Positions 44,037 to 52,074 of a DNA stretch of 64,000 nt are shown one piece after another. Source of the DNA: Amycolatopsis dendrobii (GTDB lineage Bacteria > Actinomycetota > Actinomycetes > Mycobacteriales > Pseudonocardiaceae); NCBI RefSeq assembly GCF_014145675.1, contig NZ_JACGZW010000006.1:1-64000 (forward strand). The letters run 5' to 3'. The position numbers and the translations under genes were made by a program. How positions within the stretch are numbered: the first letter of the stretch is position 1; the number at the start of each line of letters is the position of its first letter. The notes below the pieces were generated by a model. It had not been told where the DNA came from and searched no databases. It was given only the letters and a program-made list of their open reading frames with translations.

Positions 44037-47000
44037 CTATTCGAGCACGATGAGAAGGTCTCCGCCCTCGACCTGCTGAACGGAGGTGATTGCCAGCCGA
44101 CCGACTTTGCCCGCCGCCGAAGCGGTGATCGACGCTTCCATCTTCATGGCCTCGATCGTCGCCACGGTCGCCCCTGCCGCCACCTGGTCGCCCTCGGCCA
44201 CCTGCAGCGTCACCACGCCCGCGAACGGCGCGGCGATCTGCTTCGGGTTGCCCTTCTCGGCCTTTTCGGTGGCCGGGATGTCCGAGGCGATGGAGCGGTC
44301 CCGGATCTGGATCGGCCGGAGCTGGCCGTTGAGCGTGGACATGACGGTCCGCATGCCGCGTTCGTCGGCCTCGCCGATGGCTTCCAGTTCGATGAGCAGC
44401 CGGACGCCGGGCTCAAGGTCCACCGAGTACTCCTCGCCCGGGCGCAGACCGTAGAAGAAGTCCTTGCTCGGAAGCACGCTGGTGTCGCCGTAGGCGTCGC
44501 GGTGTGCGAGGAATTCCTTGGTGGGCCCGGGGAACAGCAGCCGGTTCAGCGCGCCGCGGCGGTTGTCGGCGAGTTCCTTGTGGTCCTCTTCGGACAGTTC
44601 GACGACCGGTTTCGCCGCCGAACGGCCTTCGAGCGCCTTGGTGCGGAACGGTTCCGGCCAGCCGCCGGGCGGGTCGCCCAGCTCGCCGCGCAGGAAGCCG
44701 ATCACCGAGTCCGGGATGTCGAACTTGTTCGGCTCCGCCTCGAAGTCCGCCGGGGAAACGCCGGCGCCGACGAGGTGCAGCGCGAGGTCGCCGACCACTT
44801 TGGACGAAGGCGTGACCTTCACGAGGTGGCCGAGGATCTTGTCCGCCGCGGCGTACATGGCCTCGATGTCCTCGAACCGGTCGCCGAGGCCCAGCGCGAT
44901 CGCCTGCGTGCGCAGGTTGGAGAGCTGACCGCCGGGGATCTCGTGGTCGTAGACGCGCCCGGTGGGCGACGCGAGACCAGCCTCGAACGGGGCGTAGATC
45001 TTGCGGACGCTCTCCCAGTACGGCTCCAGGTCGCCGATCGCGTGCAGGTCGAGGCCGGTGCTGCGATCGGAGTGGTCGGTGGCCGCGACGATCGAGCCGA
45101 GCGACGGCTGCGACGTGGTGCCCGCCATCGACGACACGGCGCCGTCCACTGCGTCGGCGCCTGCCTGGATGGCGGCCAGGTAGGTGGCGAGCTGACCGCC
45201 GGCGGTGTCGTGCGTGTGGATGTGCACCGGAAGGTCGAATTCCTTGCGCAGCGCGGTCACCAGCCGGGCCGCGGCGGGCGCGCGGAGCAGGCCTGCCATG
45301 TCCTTGATGGCCAGGACGTGCGCGCCGGCTCCGACGATCTGCTCGGCGAGCTTGAGGTAGTAGTCGAGTGTGTAGAGCTTTTCGTTCGGGTCCGACAGAT
45401 CGGAGGTGTAGCAGAGCGCGACCTCGGCGACCGCGGTGCCGGTGGCACGGACGGCTTCGATGGCGGGCCGCATCTGCTCGACGTCGTTGAGGGCGTCGAA
45501 GATGCGGAAGATGTCGATGCCGGTCGCGGTGGCCTCCTCGACGAAGGCCGTGGTGACCTCGGTCGGGTAAGGCGTGTATCCCACGGTGTTGCGGCCGCGC
45601 AGAAGCATCTGCAGACAGATGTTCGGCACTGCCTTGCGCAGTTGCTCCAGCCGCTCCCACGGGTCCTCGGCGAGGAACCGCAGCGCGACATCGTAGGTCG
45701 CGCCGCCCCAGCACTCCAGGGACAGCAGCTGCGGCACCGTCGCGGCGACGACCGGGGCGACGGCGAGCAGGTCCTTGGTCCGGACGCGTGTCGCGAGCAG
45801 CGACTGGTGCGCGTCGCGGAAGGTGGTGTCGGTGACGCCGAGCTGCGGGGTTTCCCGCAGCCAGCGCGCGAATCCCTCCGGCCCGAGTTCGGTCAGCTTC
45901 TGCTTGGAGCCGTCCGCAGGAGTGAGATCCGCGGGCAGCTTCGGCAGCTTCGTCACGGCCTCGGGCGTGCGCGGACGCTCGCCGTTCGGCCGGTTCACCG
46001 TCTGATCGGCGAGATAGGTCAGCAGACGCGTGCCGCGGTCGGCGGAGTGCCGGGCGGTCAGCAGGTGCGGCCGTTCCTCGATGAACGACGTGGTGACGTT
46101 GCCCGCGCGGAAGTCCGGGTCGTCCAGCACCGCCTGGAGGAACGGGATGTTCGTCGCCACGCCGCGGATCCGGAACTCGGCGACCGCGCGGCGGGCGCGG
46201 CCGACCGCGGTGCGGAAATCGCGGCCGCGGCAGGTGAGTTTCACCAGCAGCGAATCGAAGTGGGCGCTGATCTCGGTGCCGGAGAACGCGGTTCCGCCGT
46301 CGAGCCGGATGCCCGAACCGCCCGGCGAGCGGTAGGCGCTGATCATGCCGATGTCCGGCCGGAAACCGTTGGCCGGGTCCTCGGTCGTGATGCGGCACTG
46401 GAGCGCGGCGCCGCGCAGGTAGATCTTGTCCTGCGACAGGCCGAGGTCGGCGAGGGTTTCCCCGGAAGCGATCCGCAGCTGGGACTGCACGAGGTCGACG
46501 TCGGTGACCTCTTCGGTGACCGTGTGCTCGACCTGGATGCGCGGGTTCATCTCGATGAACACGTGCTTGCCCTCGCGGTCCAGCAGGAATTCGACGGTGC
46601 CCGCGTTGCGGTAGCCGATCTGCCTGGCGAATTTCACGGCGTCGGCGCAGATGCGGTCGCGCAGTTCGGGGTCGAGGTTCGGCGCGGGGGCCAGCTCGAC
46701 GACCTTCTGGTGGCGGCGCTGCACGGAACAGTCGCGCTCGAAGAGGTGGATCACGTTGCCCTCGCCGTCGGCGAGGATCTGGACCTCGATGTGCCGCGGC
46801 TCGACCACGGCCTTCTCCAGGAACACGGTCGGATCGCCGAACGCGGACTCGGCCTCGCGCGCGGCGGCCTCGATCGACTCGCGCAGCAAAGCCGGGTCCT
46901 CGACGCGGCGCATGCCTCGGCCACCGCCGCCTGCGACCGCCTTGACGAACACCGGGAAGCCGAGTTCGTCGGCCGCCGCGACCAGTTCGTCGACGTTGCT

Positions 47001-47414
47001 GGACGGCTCCGACGAACCGAGCACCGGGACCCCGGCCTCGCGCGCCGCCTTGACCGCGCGCGCCTTGTTCCCGGTCAGTTCGAGGATTTCGGCGCTCGGG
47101 CCGACGAAGGTGATCCCCGCTTCTTCGCAGGCCATGGCCAGGTCGGGGTTCTCCGACAGGAAGCCATAACCCGGATAGACCGCGTCCGCGCCCGCCTTCT
47201 TGGCGGCCTTGACGATCTCCTCGACCGACAGATAGGCGCGGACCGGATGGCCCGGTTCGCCGATCTCGTAGGCCTCGTCGGCCTTCAGCCGGTGCAGCGA
47301 GTTGCGGTCTTCGTGCGGAAACACGGCGACTGTGCCCGCGCCCAGTTCGTAACCTGCGCGGAACGCCCGGATCGCGATTTCGCCGCGATTGGCCACCAGC
47401 ACTTTGCGGAACAT
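44037..47414 (-). CDS. pyc: Pyruvate carboxylase
   Basis: An 1125-residue single-chain biotin enzyme that makes oxaloacetate from pyruvate, bicarbonate and ATP. The biotin carboxylase domain (about 1-450) begins MFRKVLVANRGEIAIRAFRA and has the ATP-grasp VKAVAGGGGRGMRRV. The carboxyltransferase domain (about 530-800) includes DTTFRDAHQSLLATRVRTKD. The C-terminal biotinyl domain carries the biotinylated K1091 in EAMKME. Length and order match the alpha4-type family. AAGGGAAGGA precedes the ATG. Monocistronic. Confidence 0.97.
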   Translation of the reverse strand: MFRKVLVANRGEIAIRAFRAGYELGAGTVAVFPHEDRNSLHRLKADEAYEIGEPGHPVRAYLSVEEIVKAAKKAGADAVYPGYGFLSENPDLAMACEEAGITFVGPSAEILELTGNKARAVKAAREAGVPVLGSSEPSSNVDELVAAADELGFPVFVKAVAGGGGRGMRRVEDPALLRESIEAAAREAESAFGDPTVFLEKAVVEPRHIEVQILADGEGNVIHLFERDCSVQRRHQKVVELAPAPNLDPELRDRICADAVKFARQIGYRNAGTVEFLLDREGKHVFIEMNPRIQVEHTVTEEVTDVDLVQSQLRIASGETLADLGLSQDKIYLRGAALQCRITTEDPANGFRPDIGMISAYRSPGGSGIRLDGGTAFSGTEISAHFDSLLVKLTCRGRDFRTAVGRARRAVAEFRIRGVATNIPFLQAVLDDPDFRAGNVTTSFIEERPHLLTARHSADRGTRLLTYLADQTVNRPNGERPRTPEAVTKLPKLPADLTPADGSKQKLTELGPEGFARWLRETPQLGVTDTTFRDAHQSLLATRVRTKDLLAVAPVVAATVPQLLSLECWGGATYDVALRFLAEDPWERLEQLRKAVPNICLQMLLRGRNTVGYTPYPTEVTTAFVEEATATGIDIFRIFDALNDVEQMRPAIEAVRATGTAVAEVALCYTSDLSDPNEKLYTLDYYLKLAEQIVGAGAHVLAIKDMAGLLRAPAAARLVTALRKEFDLPVHIHTHDTAGGQLATYLAAIQAGADAVDGAVSSMAGTTSQPSLGSIVAATDHSDRSTGLDLHAIGDLEPYWESVRKIYAPFEAGLASPTGRVYDHEIPGGQLSNLRTQAIALGLGDRFEDIEAMYAAADKILGHLVKVTPSSKVVGDLALHLVGAGVSPADFEAEPNKFDIPDSVIGFLRGELGDPPGGWPEPFRTKALEGRSAAKPVVELSEEDHKELADNRRGALNRLLFPGPTKEFLAHRDAYGDTSVLPSKDFFYGLRPGEEYSVDLEPGVRLLIELEAIGEADERGMRTVMSTLNGQLRPIQIRDRSIASDIPATEKAEKGNPKQIAAPFAGVVTLQVAEGDQVAAGATVATIEAMKMEASITASAAGKVGRLAITSVQQVEGGDLLIVLE

Positions 47415-47500
47415 GCCCGGTCCTTCCCTTTTCGGATCGGTATCGAAGGCACGTTACCCGGTTCGTCCCGCGGTGCGGGAGCCGTAGTCCAAGTGATGGA

Positions 47501-47530
47501 CATCATGCACGCCGACCTGCATGCATGATG
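47501..47530. repeat. 9-bp inverted repeat between the subtilase and pyc genes
   Basis: CATCATGCA (47501-47509) pairs with TGCATGATG (47522-47530). It lies 27 bases past the subtilase stop and 87 bases upstream of the pyc start. It could be a weak terminator or a pyc operator. Confidence 0.4.
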
Positions 47531-47556
47531 CTGGCCGAGCCGCCGCGCCGCAACCG

Positions 47557-48489
47557 TCAGGGCGTTCCCGCAGGCAGTGTGCACAGGAGCCGATTCGCGG
47601 TTCCGGAGGGCGCATTCTTGACCACGTTCTGCGTTGCGTCCTGCACAATTGCTTCCCCGACCGCATTGGGCGCGGCGTCGGGACGGGCGGACCGGTAGAG
47701 GGTCACCGCGCCCGCGGTCACCGCGGCGGCCATCGAGGTGCCGGACAGCGTCCCGACATCGGCTGTTCCGGCGATCGGCGCGGGGATGTCGACGCCCGGT
47801 GCGTACAGATCGAGCGGCGTGCCGAAGTTCGAGAACGGCGCGACCTGGTCCTGGACGTCGGTCGCACCCACGGTGAGGGCTTCCGGAACTCGGGCAGGCG
47901 AGCTCTGGCCGGCGTCGGCGCTGCCCTCACCTGCCGGAACCACGATCGGCATCACCGCCGCGACTCCCTTGACCGCGTTGTCGAGCTGCTCGTTCGGCAC
48001 GCCGCCGATGCCCAGGACCGCGACCGCAGGCTGGTGTGCGTTCCGGGCGACCCAGTTCAGCCCGGCGATGATCGTGTCGGTGGCGCCGCCGCCTGCTTTG
48101 TCGAGCACTCGGACCGGGAAGATCTGCGCGCCTTTGGCGACGCCGTAGCTGTGTCCCGCAACGATTCCCGCGACGCGGGTGCCATGGCCGTTGGTGTCCG
48201 ACGTGTCCGGGCCGGTGGTGAGGAAATCCTTGCCAGGCATGACCCGGCCCTGCAGATCCGGGTGTTTGGCATCGACGCCGCTGTCGATCACGTAGACGGT
48301 GACGCCGGAGCCGTCCGAGTCGTAGTGGTACTTCTGATCGAGGCCGGTTCGCTGGTCGATCCGGTCGAGCGCCCAGCTCGGCGGGTTGGCCTGCGTCCCG
48401 CTCGCCGCTAACGCGGCCGGTTGCACCCCGGCGACCAGCAGAAATGTCAGAGTTGCCGAAAAAAGGCCACGCGCCGCTCGGTTCCGCAT
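47557..48489 (-). CDS. Secreted proteinase K-like subtilase lacking a propeptide and the oxyanion Asn
   Basis: A 310-residue S8 family protein with a signal peptide (about 1-29). The triad residues are D69 (VIDSGVD), H102 (NGHGTRVAG) and S252 (SGTSMAAA). Two things are odd. The oxyanion-hole Asn, normally in AAGN, is Glu188 in PAGEGSADAG; and the catalytic domain (PSWALDRIDQRTGLD) begins only a few residues after the signal peptide, leaving no I9 propeptide to aid folding. The usual NMSLGG segment is also altered (VLGIGGVPN). It may have weak, altered or no protease activity. The ATG of MRNRAARGLF fits the signal peptide; an upstream in-frame start does not. Confidence 0.87.
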   Translation of the reverse strand: MRNRAARGLFSATLTFLLVAGVQPAALAASGTQANPPSWALDRIDQRTGLDQKYHYDSDGSGVTVYVIDSGVDAKHPDLQGRVMPGKDFLTTGPDTSDTNGHGTRVAGIVAGHSYGVAKGAQIFPVRVLDKAGGGATDTIIAGLNWVARNAHQPAVAVLGIGGVPNEQLDNAVKGVAAVMPIVVPAGEGSADAGQSSPARVPEALTVGATDVQDQVAPFSNFGTPLDLYAPGVDIPAPIAGTADVGTLSGTSMAAAVTAGAVTLYRSARPDAAPNAVGEAIVQDATQNVVKNAPSGTANRLLCTLPAGTP

Positions 48490-48740
48490 GCCTGCGGTCG
48501 TATCCCGGTGGCCCTTCAGCGGCAACTCGACGTCACACGATGGGCTGGTCCCGGTCCAGCGTCCGCCCGCCCCGACGCACTGACAAGCGAAGGACAGGGG
48601 GACGATGAACGGCATCTATCGATCTTTCGCCGCTACGGGGCGAACGGCAGTCCGACCTACGCGTCTCGCCGCTGCGTGGCCAATGGTTGACCGGTCGAGA
48701 GCTTTTGCCGCTCACTGGCCAACCGTTGGCAGACTGACAG

Positions 48741-49958
48741 TTACTTCGCCGGCGGGACGTGCGCGCTCACCGACATCGTCGGCAAGTAGACCAGCGCGTC
48801 GAAGGCTTGCACGACGTCGACCTTCGTGAACATGTGCGCGTGCCGCATGCTCGACGGTCCGGTCAGGCCCCGCGCCCGGTCTTGCCGCAAATCGACCACG
48901 CACGGATCCTCGCCGGCCATTGCCGCTTCGACACTGCCCTCGGCGGGCGGCTCCAACTCCTGTTCGAAGACCCGGAAGCCGAGACGCTCGCTCTCGTCCG
49001 GTTCGAGACCGGTGGTCGCACCAGTGCCCGCGGTGAGGCCAAGGGCGAAGTAATCGTCGCCGAACTCCTCGGCGAGGTGTGTGCCCGCGGAAGGGAACGC
49101 CATGGTCGGCAAAGCGGCGAACGGCACTCGCTGCAGGTGTCCGTTGTGGACCATCACCACGATCTTCTCGCCTTCGCCGTACAGCTTGCGAAGCAGCTTC
49201 ACAGTTGCGGCCATGTACGTGTCGCGAGACGACCCCTGGAGCGACGGCGCCGTCCCCGCCATCATCGCGCTCAACTCGCGCAAGTACGCGTCGACGCGAA
49301 GCGCGCCGACCGCGTGGTGCTCGGCGATCGCATATCGGGCCGGCTCGCTCCGTTGCCGATAAACTGGCGACAGAGAACGAAGGTGCGCTACGAGAGTCGT
49401 CAACGCAGCCGTGGCCGCGTCTCGTTCCGTGACGGCCATTGCCGCATAACGGCCAGGCGCGACCGCGCTGCTGACCGCCGAATACGGCTCGGACGCGGCG
49501 ATCGCGGCGTCGACCAGCGGAAGCACCTCCGGATCGACCTCCGCCACGAAGCCGCGGACAATCCGCAACGCCGGCTGCGGTGAACCGCTCGAACTGGGCA
49601 GGTCGAGTCCGGAGAAGCGGATGCCGCCGTGGCTGCGCATCCACGTCAGCATTTCGTGCGCCTCGACCGACTCGCCGAGAGAGAAGGTGAATCCTTCTCG
49701 CCCGACCTCGGCGACCGTGCCGGGACCGCCGTTCAGCCACTGCTGCACCAGGTCGCCCTCGGCGAATCCCGATTCGAAACCGAGCACCGTGAACCCGTGG
49801 TCCTCGACGAGACGGCGAAGCAACCGGGCGCGAAGTTCGCCGAACTCGCGGATGTGGTGGTTGTTCTCGCCGATCGCGACGATGCGCGCGTCGCCGATCA
49901 GGCCGGTGATCGAGGCGACGTCGCCGTCCAGCGGCGAACGGGTGCTCAGCGGTGTCAT
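48741..49958 (-). CDS. Erythromycin esterase-family protein
   Basis: A 405-residue Ere-like protein. The family pattern is visible: ARIVAIGENNHHIREFGELR (catalytic His region), GFTVLGFESGFAEGD, SHGGIRFSGLDLP and VMVHNGHLQRVP. Members include macrolide-ring esterases EreA/B, but many environmental homologues have other or unknown substrates, so macrolide resistance is only a possibility. The ATG of MTPLSTRSPL lies seven bases after a TAGTGT -10-like hexamer with no ribosome site, which suggests a leaderless mRNA. It is divergent from a TetR gene. Confidence 0.87.
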   Translation of the reverse strand: MTPLSTRSPLDGDVASITGLIGDARIVAIGENNHHIREFGELRARLLRRLVEDHGFTVLGFESGFAEGDLVQQWLNGGPGTVAEVGREGFTFSLGESVEAHEMLTWMRSHGGIRFSGLDLPSSSGSPQPALRIVRGFVAEVDPEVLPLVDAAIAASEPYSAVSSAVAPGRYAAMAVTERDAATAALTTLVAHLRSLSPVYRQRSEPARYAIAEHHAVGALRVDAYLRELSAMMAGTAPSLQGSSRDTYMAATVKLLRKLYGEGEKIVVMVHNGHLQRVPFAALPTMAFPSAGTHLAEEFGDDYFALGLTAGTGATTGLEPDESERLGFRVFEQELEPPAEGSVEAAMAGEDPCVVDLRQDRARGLTGPSSMRHAHMFTKVDVVQAFDALVYLPTMSVSAHVPPAK

Positions 49959-49969
49959 ACTGAGGACAC
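49952..49969. promoter_or_regulatory. Inverted repeat at the ere-like start codon
   Basis: GTGTC-N8-GACAC (49952-49969) spans the ATG of the erythromycin-esterase-like gene and lies 21 bases before the divergent TetR gene. It is a reasonable TetR-type operator controlling both. Confidence 0.45.
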
Positions 49970-49989
49970 TAATGCAACAGGGGTAGCGA

Positions 49990-50622
49990 TTGGCAACTGA
50001 GTTACCGGGGACCAGCAGACCGGGCGGACGAACGGAACGCACGCGCGTCGCCGTTTTGCGCGCGACGCTCGATCTGCTGGCGGAGGTCGGGTTCACCGAG
50101 CTGACGGTCGAGGCCGTCGCCGAACGGTCGGGCGTGCACAAGACGACGGTTTACCGGCGGTGGGAGTCACGCGAAGGACTGGTCGCGGCCGCGCTGCGGT
50201 TCGGCGCCGGCGAACCGTGGAGCCCTGCGGACACCGGTTCGCTTGTCGCCGATTTGCGGCGAATGGCGTTGGACGTGGTGCACGCGTTGACCACGCCGGG
50301 GCAACGCGAGCTGCCGACCGCCGCGGTGCTGGCGGCCTTCCACTCGGCACAGGCGGCCGAGGCGTTGCGGGATTTCTATCGGGATCGGCATGCCCGAGCC
50401 GCGGTGATCGTGGAGCGGGCGGCGGCGCGCGGGGAGGTGCCGGCCGACACCGATCCGGACGAGGTGACGCGGACGGTGTGCGGGCCGGTGTTCTACCGGT
50501 TGTTCGTGTCGCGGGAGCCGGTGTCGGAGGAGACGGCTGAGGTCGCTGCGGAGGCTGGGGCTGCGGCTGCCCGGGCGGGGGTGTTGAGGAGGCGGTCGCC
50601 GGGGGATGGCGACGGGGGTTGA
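49990..50622 (+). CDS. TetR-family transcriptional regulator
   Basis: A 210-residue regulator. The HTH reads LRATLDLLAEVGFTELTVEA, then VAERSGVHKTTVYRRWESRE. The ligand-binding part includes ALTTPGQRELPTAAVLAAF. The only in-frame start upstream of the HTH is the TTG at 49990, since an ATG 18 bases earlier is stopped by TAG. It is divergent from the erythromycin-esterase-like gene by 31 bases and probably represses it. The C-terminus is Ala/Gly-rich and poorly conserved. Confidence 0.9.
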   Translation: MATELPGTSRPGGRTERTRVAVLRATLDLLAEVGFTELTVEAVAERSGVHKTTVYRRWESREGLVAAALRFGAGEPWSPADTGSLVADLRRMALDVVHALTTPGQRELPTAAVLAAFHSAQAAEALRDFYRDRHARAAVIVERAAARGEVPADTDPDEVTRTVCGPVFYRLFVSREPVSEETAEVAAEAGAAAARAGVLRRRSPGDGDGG

Positions 50623-50673
50623 GTCCGAGGTGGGGGCTTGTTGCCGGAAACGGCGACGGGTGGAGGCGGGCTG

Positions 50674-50697
50674 GCTTTCGCCGCAAACGGCGAAAGC
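50674..50697 (+). terminator. 10-bp hairpin after the TetR gene
   Basis: GCTTTCGCCG-CAAA-CGGCGAAAGC is a perfect stem-loop located 52 bases past the TetR stop, without a T-tract. Confidence 0.55.
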
Positions 50698-50760
50698 AGG
50701 CTGCGGCTGAACGATGGGCTGGCCAGACGCTCGCAGCAAAGCAGTGGCCAGCCAGGCGAA

Positions 50761-50998
50761 GCCAGACGCCGGGCACCGGGCACCGGGCGCCGGGCACCAG
50801 ACGCCGGGCACCAGACGCCGGGCACCAGACGCCGGGCACCAGACGCCGGGCACCAGACGCCGGGCACCAGACGCCGGGCACCAGACGCCGGGCACCAGAC
50901 GCCGGGCACCAGACGCCGGGCACCAGACGCCGGGCACCGGGCACCGGGCACCGGGCACCGGGCACCGGGCACCGGGCACCGGGCACCGGGCACCGGGC
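50761..50998. repeat. Heptamer minisatellite, 34 perfect 7-bp units
   Basis: The 238 bases divide exactly into 34 heptamers of the form RCCRGRC. There are five mixed units (50761-50795), then ten perfect copies of the 14-mer ACCAGACGCCGGGC (50796-50935), then nine copies of ACCGGGC (50936-50998). Because 7 is not a multiple of 3, all frames stay open and encode repetitive Pro/Gly/Ala/Arg peptides on both strands; these have no ribosome site or family and are not genes. GGG runs every seven bases at the 3' end could form a G-quadruplex on the plus strand. The whole 636-base gap 50623-51258 has no gene besides this array. Confidence 0.95.
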
Positions 50999-51258
50999 GA
51001 TCGTCGCCGACGAGCGGTATCCGGAGCGACGTTGGCGGGCGAGACGCGCGGAGGGTCGCCGTCAAAGCGGCAACACGCGACGCGGACTTGTGGACCAAGC
51101 GGACCAGACAGTCGCCGCCTAACGGCAACAGACCTAGCAAGCTGGCCAGCAACCTCCTAGACAAATCGCCGCCCAGCGCCGACGAGTCCGGACACACGAG
51201 GCGGGCGAAATCAAGCAGCCGCCACAAGACGGCCGTCGGCAAAGCCCAAGAAAGACGC

Positions 51259-51786
51259 CTACCCCAACGCCAACCGGTACCGGACCTCCTCCAAGGTCAC
51301 CGCACCGTCGGAGATCGTCTCTGCCTTGGCCTTTCCGTCAGTGACCCACCCGGCCCGTTCGTAGAACTTCCGGGCCCTCGTGTTCGTGGACAGCACCCAC
51401 AGCGTCGCCGCATCGAACTGGGCCGACAGGCCGCGCACGCACTCCTCGTGCAGTGCTCGGCCCATTCCCCGGCTCCATTCGGACGGGAGGAGGTAGATCG
51501 ACGACAGTTCGCCGGTCTTCGAGGCGGCATCGTCGTCCCGGCTGGGGCCGAAGACTGCGAAGCCGGTGATCTTCTCGCCGGTGCCTGCCACCAGGACGGT
51601 GTGCGGGCGGGAAGTGTCCGCCAGGCTCGATGCCCAGCCCTTTTCCCGCGTCTCGACCGAAAGGCCGGAGAGGAACTCGTCCGGCAGCAAACCCGCGTAG
51701 GCCGCTTGCCAGGAACCGACGTGAACGGCTGCGATGGCTGCCGCGTCTTCCGGGGTCGCGGGGCGGATCACGAGGTCGGGCACCAT
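51259..51786 (-). CDS. GNAT-family N-acetyltransferase
   Basis: A 175-residue acetyltransferase. The N-terminus is VIRPATPEDAAAIAAVHVGSW. The acetyl-CoA motif region reads LSSIYLLPSEWSRGMGRALHEECV, and a C-terminal NTRARKFYERAGW follows. The substrate is unknown. It lies between the minisatellite and the RHS gene, divergent from the latter. The 288 bases up to the RHS start show no gene. Confidence 0.9.
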   Translation of the reverse strand: MVPDLVIRPATPEDAAAIAAVHVGSWQAAYAGLLPDEFLSGLSVETREKGWASSLADTSRPHTVLVAGTGEKITGFAVFGPSRDDDAASKTGELSSIYLLPSEWSRGMGRALHEECVRGLSAQFDAATLWVLSTNTRARKFYERAGWVTDGKAKAETISDGAVTLEEVRYRLALG

Positions 51787-52074
51787 TCCTCCAGAGGCTC
51801 GGCAGGCGACGATCGGCTACGGGCAGTTCAGCACAAAAGCCCACGTGCCCGCATGCGGTTTAGCCAAGCGACCACAAAGGACAGTCAGCGCCGCGAAGTC
51901 GGGCAAAGGCGCCGAAAGCCACCGGGGAGTGTGTTCGGGCAAGGGTTCCGGGAGTTCAGGCATCGCCGCCCCGCCCGGAAGGCTCCTTGGCCGCCCGGCC
52001 GATAGCCTCGTCGGATTGGCGGGTCAGCTCCGCTCGTTCGTCATGCCCGTGCGCACCAGGAAATGGGACACTCG

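Noticed and set aside
43989-47528. A 1,179-codon open frame antisense to pyruvate carboxylase, and similar frames opposite gcvP and recG.
   Set aside because: Shadow frames of GC-rich genes; Arg/Gly/His-rich with no family signature.
50761-50998. Possible CRISPR array.
   Set aside because: Units are 7/14 bp and contiguous, with no spacers and no cas genes.
50093-51122. Several long open frames across the heptamer array on both strands (Pro/Gly/Ala/Arg-rich).
   Set aside because: A 7-bp repeat without stop codons keeps all frames open. There is no ribosome site, family match or non-repetitive body.
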